Origin: Candidatus Heimdallarchaeota archaeon
GTDB lineage: Archaea > Asgardarchaeota > Heimdallarchaeia > Heimdallarchaeales > Kariarchaeaceae
Direction of reading: 5' to 3'
Assembly (NCBI GenBank): GCA_030668165.1
Contig: DAOUUM010000063.1
Span: 1 to 10,477, forward strand
Length of the DNA: 10,477 bases
This document shows positions 1 through 5,863 of the stretch, one piece after another; within the stretch, counting starts at the first letter, position 1; every line of letters begins with the position of its first letter. The position numbers and the translations under genes were made by a program. The notes beneath the pieces were generated by a model. That model did not search any database. It was given only the letters and a program-made list of their open reading frames with translations, and was not told the DNA's origin.

Positions 1-1688
1 TTCTTACCAATTTTAGAAAATTGGGTAAGCTTGAAATTTTTTATTAATCGCTTTGCGATGTTGATTGCTCCATTCATATCTGCATTACCCTGCCATGAGC
101 AGTTATTACAGATAAAATGGGATTGTTTTGGTCTGATTCCTCTAGTATTACATTTCCAGCACGTTTTGCTAGTCCATGCCTCGTTTACCACCAGCATTCG
201 TTTCTTGAATCCCAGTAGACTCATCTTGTTCTCCAACATGGTAGTGAATCTGAAGAATGACCATTTGTGAATACGTTTTCTATGTGCCTTGTTTCCGTTT
301 CCTCGCATGGCATTTCTTCGAATACCCTTGAGTTTACCAAGTGATACATAGATATCGTATTTATTGGATAACGCCCTGATATAATCAGAAATCTGAAGAA
401 TTAATAATCGATCAATCTCTATTTTGAGATTGTTTCTAGTATTTCTTAATTCTCGTAGTTTCTTTAAAATACCATCAGCGGATTTATCCCAGTTATTTTC
501 AAGTTTTTTAATTAATGAGAGTGAATGAAGTAGATTATTGATTATTTTATTTTCCTTGTATAACTGTGAAATTAAAGTTTTATCGGATTTATTCTTGTTA
601 TTCTTTGAATATAGTCTCTTGATCTGTAGGTTTAGATTACCCTTGACACTTTTTAATTCCAAGTATAATAGATTAGATAGATTGATGATTGATCCCAGAT
701 TCGAGATACTGATATCCTTGATTAATCCACTAAGATGAGTTAACCCAGTTTTAGTCCTATCAAGATTCATACTAGTAAACTTAGATAATTTGGATATTTT
801 GATCTCAAAATTACTTTGTAATTCCTCAACCAGTCTGATTTCTTTTATTCTCTGCAGTTGTCTGACTCGCCAATCAACCTTCAGATAGGATTTATTAATC
901 TCATCAGATACCTTGAATATTCTTGATTTGGATATTCCCTTAGCAGTGACAAGTGAGGTACTTGCTGCAATATTAATTCCCAGGTCGATACCCAATACTC
1001 CAACAGGTTTGTGAGTTGGATATTTTAGAGGTATATAAAGACCAATTTTGACTGGTTTTTTAGAGATCTGATCAACATCCACCTTGATTGAGATAGTCAT
1101 GTACAATTCATTATTCTTATAGAATATTTTCACTGCCTTGATTATACCCTCATTGAATTTATCCAATGCATATTTAGATAGAATTATTGGAATATCCAAT
1201 TTATCGTGTCTGGGTCTAGATTTACCCTCACGGATCATTTTCGGATTGCTATCCATTGAGTCCATGATAGTTACCATTGAATTATCAATATCAAGAGTAA
1301 ATCTTCTGTGGCAAACTGATCTAGGGATTAATCCAGTGACATTAGGACGATTTCCGCCATCATCTCTGAGTGCAAGGTATGAATTATACATTTCAACTGC
1401 AGTATCTCTGCATTCTTTCAACTCATTAAGTGAAATTCTTGGAAATTTAGATTTTAGATCATGTTTTACCACAGGTCTATCCTTGGTCCTAGCAGTTATT
1501 TTATCCAGTTCTGTTTTATCTACTTTCTTTTTACCGGTTTTGACAATAGAATTCTCATTCTCATTAATTATATTGATGTATGATTTAATGACTCTTGTAT
1601 CCCTGTTAAGAATCTGATTAAGTCTTCTAATATCAAATTCAGACATCAGAGTACTGTTGATTTTCAGTTTCACGCCGAGATACGCCAT
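1..1688 (-). CDS. tnpB: TnpB-family RNA-guided nuclease (IS605/IS1341 type) with Fanzor-like active site, partial at 3' end
   Basis: The reverse strand reads open from ATG at 1688 to the window edge (562 codons, no stop, no frameshift); only the extreme C-terminus is missing. TnpB proteins use a guide RNA from the transposon right end to cut DNA next to a transposon-associated motif. RuvC-I is GIDLGIN with Asp235. The zinc ribbon is C510-x2-C513 and C527-x2-C530. RuvC-III is NADMNGAINIA with Asp537. The usual RuvC-II Glu (E-D-L-K-G-I-R type motif) is Gly451 in SLGKLKGIR, but Glu503 in VVNEAWTSKTC stands where most TnpBs have Pro, the relocated glutamate known from Fanzors and some TnpBs. RuvC-I and RuvC-II are 216 residues apart against about 87 in ISDra2 TnpB, so there is a helical, Lys/Asn-rich insertion of roughly 125 residues. 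In-frame TGA just upstream and an AGGTGA site fix the start. No tnpA is visible. Confidence 0.93.
   Translation of the reverse strand, partial: MAYLGVKLKINSTLMSEFDIRRLNQILNRDTRVIKSYINIINENENSIVKTGKKKVDKTELDKITARTKDRPVVKHDLKSKFPRISLNELKECRDTAVEMYNSYLALRDDGGNRPNVTGLIPRSVCHRRFTLDIDNSMVTIMDSMDSNPKMIREGKSRPRHDKLDIPIILSKYALDKFNEGIIKAVKIFYKNNELYMTISIKVDVDQISKKPVKIGLYIPLKYPTHKPVGVLGIDLGINIAASTSLVTAKGISKSRIFKVSDEINKSYLKVDWRVRQLQRIKEIRLVEELQSNFEIKISKLSKFTSMNLDRTKTGLTHLSGLIKDISISNLGSIINLSNLLYLELKSVKGNLNLQIKRLYSKNNKNKSDKTLISQLYKENKIINNLLHSLSLIKKLENNWDKSADGILKKLRELRNTRNNLKIEIDRLLILQISDYIRALSNKYDIYVSLGKLKGIRRNAMRGNGNKAHRKRIHKWSFFRFTTMLENKMSLLGFKKRMLVVNEAWTSKTCWKCNTRGIRPKQSHFICNNCSWQGNADMNGAINIAKRLIKNFKLTQFSKIGK
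3..29 (-). ncRNA. Hairpin at the tnpB 3' end, candidate part of the omega/reRNA scaffold
   Basis: Arms 3-14 and 17-29 are reverse complements over 12 pairs with one bulged G and a 2-nt loop. In tnpB sense it lies within the last visible codons (LTQFSKIGK). TnpB guide RNAs characteristically overlap the 3' end of tnpB and continue into the right end, so a strong stem here fits. The rest of the RNA and the guide would lie outside the window. It could instead be a terminator-like or incidental structure. Confidence 0.35.
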
Positions 1689-1694
1689 AATTCA

Positions 1695-1700
1695 TCACCT
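1695..1700 (-). promoter_or_regulatory. Shine-Dalgarno site of tnpB (AGGTGA)
   Basis: The minus strand reads AGGTGA, then TGAATT, then ATG. This is a near-ideal anti-16S match with 6-nt spacing, and it decides the start at 1688. Most of the site lies inside the tnpB-proximal 23-bp repeat. Confidence 0.7.
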
Positions 1701-1718
1701 AAGTATAAAAAGGTATGA
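1696..1718. repeat. 23-bp direct repeat, copy 1 (tnpB-proximal)
   Basis: Exact copy of 1775-1797, 79 bp away start to start. The unit begins CACCTAAG and contains TATAAAAA (1704-1711 here). Read on the minus strand it supplies TTTTTATA and the AGGTG of the tnpB ribosome binding site. Confidence 0.9.
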
Positions 1719-1774
1719 TCTAGATAAGTGACCAATCAAAGCGATCAGTCAATTACCTCTATATTATAATAGAA

Positions 1775-1797
1775 CACCTAAGTATAAAAAGGTATGA
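1775..1797. repeat. 23-bp direct repeat, copy 2, candidate tnpB promoter
   Basis: Exact copy of 1696-1718. On the minus strand its TTTTTATA (1783-1790) would place transcription start near 1760, giving tnpB a leader of about 70 nt. The same box in copy 1 is too close to the ATG to serve this start. The duplication could equally mark the transposon left end; the two explanations are not exclusive. Confidence 0.6.
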
Positions 1798-1883
1798 AGA
1801 TAATAATTATTAATTAACTTGTACTATATTTCATAGGTCTAATTATTTATTATTTATCAATGTAATATCTTTAAATTCGTAAT

Positions 1884-1896
1884 ATTATAATATATG
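1884..1896 (+). promoter_or_regulatory. Probable TATA box for the four-gene cassette
   Basis: A TATAATATAT-like run centred near 1890 lies about 38 bp before the ATG at 1928. Archaeal initiation 25-27 bp downstream would give a leader of only about 10-15 nt, in keeping with no Shine-Dalgarno site before this gene. The whole region is very AT-rich, so the exact box is uncertain. Confidence 0.4.
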
Positions 1897-1927
1897 TAAT
1901 TTATAGACTAAATAATAAATTCATTAA

Positions 1928-3397
1928 ATGATGACGATGAGTGACGATTCCAAATATTCTGAAGGTGGTGAATACCATGATTCATCCAGGGAAGTGCATA
2001 ATAATGAACCACTCTTCAAACACTCAATAAATAGAAAATATGGTAGAAAAGCAACTGAATTTCCACAGGCAAAAAACTGGATAAGGGTAGATTGGGATTC
2101 AAAAATACCATCCACTGATAGAATCCATGGAGTGCTCATTGATGCGCTGAGACATAAGATATTGGGGATGAACAGTATTGTCATGTATCTGTTTACACCG
2201 GAAAGCAGACGCCACGTGATCATACCACCAAGAGAATACAGAAGGATAAACGACTATGGAGAATTGGGTATTGTGGAAAGAACCCAGGCATATAAGTTCT
2301 GGAGAAGGGTGAAAATCTATGCAAATAGAAGAAAGATTCCGTATACAAAACGTATCTATGGTGGAATAAAGTATACAAAAATTGATGTTCTTAATTATCG
2401 TATCAATTCGGTTGGAAACCGGCTGAAGAAGCATACATTGAAAACTATGGGCAGAGGTATCAACTTCTTCGACGGGACGCAGGTCATTCACAGTATTCCC
2501 ACACTTGATGTGGCAGAGATTGTCAGACCTCTTCTATATCTGGTGGTACTGAGAAGCTTATCCTTGCCTATGGATAATGTGAAGCCAATTGTGGACAGGA
2601 TAATTGCAGATGGTATGAGGTGGGTGATGAACCGAGTGGAACTCCTCTCAGATCAGGATGTTATCAGGTACAGGATTAACTATCATGAGTACTGCAAGAG
2701 AATAAATAATGAGATCAGTGAGCTTGAGTTACAAGTACTGGGGCTGCATAGTAAACACAAAGTGACTGCATCCAGGGAACCTGGAATAATTGAGGTGATT
2801 ACTCGAACCAAAGAGATCAAGGCTGGGGAAAGAATACACAGGCAATTACTATCTGAATTTGCACAACCCCTATCACTAGATCGTTCCAAAATCATGGATT
2901 CAGATTACCTGCATATACTCTCAGAGGTCAAGATCAGTAGCATTATGGGTAACCTTGAGGGTAGGGTTGATCTGATGGTGGTGAATAACAAGCCGGAGAT
3001 ATTGATAATTGTAGATGTCAAGACCTACGAGGGGATTACAGAACTACACGATAGTCACAGACAGCAGGTGAATACCTATCTTGATATCTTGGAAGAGAAT
3101 GATTATTCTATCAACAACACAATAAGATCTGTTATCCATGTACACCGGAAAAATGTACCTGATTCTATCAAACCGGTGATTGACTGGATACTGAAGCACA
3201 GGGAGTTGCTGTTGAGAGAACTTGAATCATCAGATATTCGGGGGGTAATTAATCCTGATAATTTTAATAATTCTTCAAAGAAATCAAAAAAATACAGGGT
3301 TAAAGCACCCACTCTGAAAGAGGATAGTATCAGGATACATGATACCCAACCTGAGGATACGGGATACAACCTTCTCCTCTCTATGTGGAGCTACTAA
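1928..3397 (+). CDS. Cas1-like domain fused to a Cas4/RecB-like PD-(D/E)XK nuclease (cassette gene A)
   Basis: 489 aa. Residues about 330-384 show a RecB/Cas4-type nuclease core: H304 in GERIHRQ, E333, D348 in GRVD, D363-x-K365 in IVDVKT (Asp in place of the usual Glu of ExK), and QxxxY at Q380-Y384. The cysteine set of Fe-S Cas4 enzymes is absent. Residues about 110-265 follow the C-terminal domain of Cas1: Glu117 (GIVERTQAYKFW), KRI...KIDVLNYRINSVGNRL (141-165), His188, LDVAEIVRP (193-201; D194, E197), then a tail LLSDQDVIRYRINYHEY (239-255) like Cas1 LTDEGRKRF.... The Glu117-His188 spacing of 71 compares with 64 (P. aeruginosa E190/H254) and 67 (E. coli E141/H208). Known Cas4-Cas1 fusions have Cas4 first; here the order is reversed. 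Nuclease call firm; Cas1 homology is my pattern match. ATG also occurs at codons 2 and 4. The stop abuts gene B. Confidence 0.75.
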   Translation: MMTMSDDSKYSEGGEYHDSSREVHNNEPLFKHSINRKYGRKATEFPQAKNWIRVDWDSKIPSTDRIHGVLIDALRHKILGMNSIVMYLFTPESRRHVIIPPREYRRINDYGELGIVERTQAYKFWRRVKIYANRRKIPYTKRIYGGIKYTKIDVLNYRINSVGNRLKKHTLKTMGRGINFFDGTQVIHSIPTLDVAEIVRPLLYLVVLRSLSLPMDNVKPIVDRIIADGMRWVMNRVELLSDQDVIRYRINYHEYCKRINNEISELELQVLGLHSKHKVTASREPGIIEVITRTKEIKAGERIHRQLLSEFAQPLSLDRSKIMDSDYLHILSEVKISSIMGNLEGRVDLMVVNNKPEILIIVDVKTYEGITELHDSHRQQVNTYLDILEENDYSINNTIRSVIHVHRKNVPDSIKPVIDWILKHRELLLRELESSDIRGVINPDNFNNSSKKSKKYRVKAPTLKEDSIRIHDTQPEDTGYNLLLSMWSY

Positions 3398-5224
3398 ATG
3401 TTTGAGAAAGCTGATGTCACAGCTGTGATAAGTCATGATTTTCTATATCCCATGCAATCAATAGATCCTAGTATTATCCATGTTGTTTTTTTCAAGTATA
3501 TCGATTTTTACAGGTCAAATAATACCGATTCTGATATTATATGGATATCCAGCTCCCTCCCCAATCTGCAATTCATAGATTCGATCAGATATCTTGAGAC
3601 TATGGAAAAAACTCCTGATTTTCTTGATGAAATTCAATTTTACAAACTACCAGAATACTCTGAATTAATATCTCATCAAAGACAGAGGGTGGAGACACTT
3701 GTAAATGAACTGGAGAAGATCAGGAAGAACAATCGAATAACCCTGCTAGTTATTGATGATATGGACCAGATGATCAAATCGAATATTGCAGGTAGTATAG
3801 GTATCGATCAGGTATTTGCCATGCTATTTCATACTCTAAAAAAATCCAAAATTAGTATGGTGTATCACTCACCTGCAGTACCCAGTGATTTTGTCACCAC
3901 CACCGGGGAGAGAAAGATCCTCCCCAGGTGGATACATTCAATTAACAAAGTAAAACCCGGGCAGATTGATATGGTTTTTCACTGGGTGGTAAGACCACCC
4001 AAATCTGCCAAATTAAAAACTGAGGAGAGATACGGCAGGTACACCATAGTTAGATATAACAGCAGACCAGGAAAGGAGAAGATTATGATCGATGAGGAGG
4101 ATCTGATGATCACCGATCTTGCAGAGGGTCTCAACCCAGTATTCATACCCGGTAAATCAAAGAGGATAAAGAAAGAATTACTTGATCTGTTACTCAGCGC
4201 TCCAGAGTACCAGACCAGCATGCATAAGAGGGGAGATCAGGATATCGATATCAAATTGTTCAGAGTACCCAGAACAGCTAAGCAATCAGTTAGTAAGTTC
4301 AGATCACGCACACCCAGGTTATCCAATTCAATCTGGATAATGAAATATACATGTGCACTGAAATCAGTTCAGAAAAATCCAGGAGTCAGACAATTACATG
4401 AGAAAATTGATTATATCTGGCCCTCGGATTTTGATAGACGTTATACAAAACAGGATCTGCATAAGTTGCACCTGCAGTACATGGGGGCGCTTGGATTGGG
4501 TGATACCGAGATATATGAGGTCTTGGATTATTTTGAGATGAATTCCAGGTATCTGGGACAAGATTGGTTGATTGCATTTGTTGCCAGCTTTGTTTACTGG
4601 TGGAAGAGTAAAAGAAACTGGGAGGTACTAGATAGAGACCAGATGATTGAGCTGATTAGCTCAGCATTATCCAATCAGATAATTAATTCGTGGGTAAGGG
4701 GAAGCATAATCTATGATGGAAAGAAAGTGGCTACTCTTGCAAGGAAATTATCAAAATCCATCTCATTGACGGATCCTTTATTCAATCAGAATATCGATCG
4801 AGTTCAAAGATTTATCGAGACCAGACCAGAGGGCAGTATTGAGATTATCACTCATACAATGAAAGATTCGTATTTTGCAATTGGTAAAATAATAATTCTT
4901 AACATACCCGGGATTGCATCATATACAATGGTTCGTCAGATGGAATCAGATGCGGAATTACACGATGAATTCCACGCTTCCTTGGAATTGACACCTTTTG
5001 AGAGCCTGTATGAAGCAATACTAGTACATGAAGGTAGCAAAATCAGAAGAGTGAATTTTGTAATTATTGAGTTGTTAAAAGAGTACAATAAAGATACTCT
5101 GAAGATGGAATTCACGGAACTGATTATTTTAGTTGAGAATACCATTTACAGGATAACTAGAGATGGTGTTAATTTTACTTGGAAGAGACTTGAAAAATAT
5201 GAGAATTTTAGTACACAAATTTAA
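3398..5224 (+). CDS. RadA/Rad51-like RecA-fold protein without Walker A (cassette gene B)
   Basis: 608 aa. Residues about 5-250 follow the order of elements in RadA/Rad51 cores: a strand with IIWISSS (47-53), a linker helix, Walker B RITLLVIDDMDQM (113-125), a following strand KISMVYHSP (151-159), a WIHSINKVKPGQIDMVFHW stretch (178-196) like the GG-Hil..H...R segment, and a closing YNSRPGKEK...DLMITDLAEGL (220-245). The N-terminus has no G-x4-GK[ST] at all, so ATP hydrolysis by the classic mechanism is unlikely. Residues about 310-608 match no family I recognise. ATG follows the stop of gene A directly, and GGAG (3387-3390) sits 7 nt before it, suggesting coupled translation. A structural partner of the nuclease or helicase is an inference; a degenerate KaiC/RadB-type paralogue is the alternative. 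Confidence 0.6.
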   Translation: MFEKADVTAVISHDFLYPMQSIDPSIIHVVFFKYIDFYRSNNTDSDIIWISSSLPNLQFIDSIRYLETMEKTPDFLDEIQFYKLPEYSELISHQRQRVETLVNELEKIRKNNRITLLVIDDMDQMIKSNIAGSIGIDQVFAMLFHTLKKSKISMVYHSPAVPSDFVTTTGERKILPRWIHSINKVKPGQIDMVFHWVVRPPKSAKLKTEERYGRYTIVRYNSRPGKEKIMIDEEDLMITDLAEGLNPVFIPGKSKRIKKELLDLLLSAPEYQTSMHKRGDQDIDIKLFRVPRTAKQSVSKFRSRTPRLSNSIWIMKYTCALKSVQKNPGVRQLHEKIDYIWPSDFDRRYTKQDLHKLHLQYMGALGLGDTEIYEVLDYFEMNSRYLGQDWLIAFVASFVYWWKSKRNWEVLDRDQMIELISSALSNQIINSWVRGSIIYDGKKVATLARKLSKSISLTDPLFNQNIDRVQRFIETRPEGSIEIITHTMKDSYFAIGKIIILNIPGIASYTMVRQMESDAELHDEFHASLELTPFESLYEAILVHEGSKIRRVNFVIIELLKEYNKDTLKMEFTELIILVENTIYRITRDGVNFTWKRLEKYENFSTQI

Positions 5225-5360
5225 TTCAAATCAACATATAGTACATAAATATAATTTGAATCGATATTTTGCATACAAACTATATCAAATCAATAATTTA
5301 GTGTACAAATTAATTTAAATTAATAATTTTGTATGCAAAATCAATATTAAATCTATCCAA
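5211..5360. repeat. Five degenerate 30-bp tandem units with near-palindromic cores
   Basis: Units start at 5211, 5241, 5271, 5301 and 5331, exactly 30 bp apart. Each opens with GTACAC, GTACAT, GCATAC, GTGTAC or GTATGC followed by AAA, and is preceded by TTTA, TATA or TTTT. The hexamers vary only by transitions and always alternate purine-pyrimidine. Cores 3 and 5 (TTTGCATACAAA, TTTGTATGCAAA) are reverse complements, as are hexamers 1 and 4. The remainder resembles AATTCAAATCAA, weakest in unit 5. Unit 1 overlaps the last codons of gene B. The array lies just upstream of the probable gene C promoter, so an operator array is the simplest reading. Confidence 0.75.
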
Positions 5361-5372
5361 TTATAGTTATCA

Positions 5373-5381
5373 TTTAAATTA
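5373..5381 (+). promoter_or_regulatory. Probable internal promoter (TATA-like) for genes C and D
   Basis: TTTAAATTA is centred about 27 bp before the ATG at 5405, which would make the gene C transcript essentially leaderless. Only a weak GGA precedes the start, which fits. It follows the 30-bp array directly, suggesting C-D can be transcribed separately from A-B. Confidence 0.4.
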
Positions 5382-5404
5382 ATTCGAATATCTGGAACTT
5401 TAGT

Positions 5405-5863
5405 ATGAAACCAACATGTTTCAGTTGCAAAGCAACCATGAAGGTTGTGTATGTAAGGGTAAATCAGGTCTGTGTGAAGATTAAAGATTATTACCATTGT
5501 GATTATTGCAATCGAACCAAACGAGTTGTTGAACAAGATATCCAACTAGGTAACATCATTGCAAAAAATGGGATACTTTCTTTACTTCCCAAGAGTATTA
5601 AACTTCCCGAGAGAATTAAGTACAGCTTGAATCTGAGGATCCACCAGTACAAACTAGATTTCTGGGTTAACGACAGGAAAAAGGACACAATAGAAATGTG
5701 TCGACCATTTATCCTAACTCAAGCTGGTAGTGAAAAATATCGGGACTATATAAAACAGGATAGCTGGAAGATTGAATTCAAAGATAATGGTTTAGTAAAC
5801 ATCGTTCTGACTGATGGTGATACAATTCTAAATTATTTAAAGGTGAAGTTATACCGTGTATAA
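5405..5863 (+). CDS. Small zinc-ribbon protein of unknown function (cassette gene C)
   Basis: 152 aa. The N-terminus carries C5-x2-C8 (CFSC) and C32-x2-C35 (CDYC), a four-cysteine zinc ribbon with a 23-residue beta-hairpin-like spacer. Residues 45-152 are lysine-rich and alternate short strands and helices; I recognise no family. C23 and C99 are not obviously part of the site. It is not a Cas2: there is no Cas2-like N-terminal strand or ferredoxin pattern. Its last 8 bp overlap gene D, so the two are probably translated together. Zinc ribbons of this type commonly bind nucleic acid or act as adaptors. Here it could regulate the upstream array or load the helicase; both are inference. Confidence 0.7.
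   Translation: MKPTCFSCKATMKVVYVRVNQVCVKIKDYYHCDYCNRTKRVVEQDIQLGNIIAKNGILSLLPKSIKLPERIKYSLNLRIHQYKLDFWVNDRKKDTIEMCRPFILTQAGSEKYRDYIKQDSWKIEFKDNGLVNIVLTDGDTILNYLKVKLYRV
5841..5846 (+). promoter_or_regulatory. Shine-Dalgarno site deciding the GTG start of gene D
   Basis: AGGTGA lies 9 nt before GTG at 5856, inside the end of gene C. It supports the GTG start and the 8-bp overlap. Confidence 0.65.

Noticed and set aside
1138..1617. Plus-strand open frame of 159 codons inside the TnpB region, and similar open frames antisense to genes A, B, D and the pilin
   Set aside because: They are shadows of the coding strands with no motif, no ribosome binding site and hydrophobic composition caused by reading AT-rich genes backwards.
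1..1688. TnpB as a catalytically dead repressor (TldR-like) because the RuvC-II Glu is Gly
   Set aside because: The other two acidic residues are kept and a Glu sits exactly at the alternative position used by Fanzors, so rearrangement explains the change better.
1821..5244. GTACTATAT upstream of gene A matching the complement of part of array unit 2 (5236-5244)
   Set aside because: A 9-bp AT-rich match without the flanking TTT/AAA arms; expected by chance in this composition.
5205..5360. A CRISPR array in the gap between genes B and C, tempting given the Cas1-like protein
   Set aside because: The units are far too divergent, the 14-20 bp between cores is itself repetitive rather than unique, and the whole period is only 30 bp. 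True arrays have near-identical repeats and unique spacers of about 30 bp or more.
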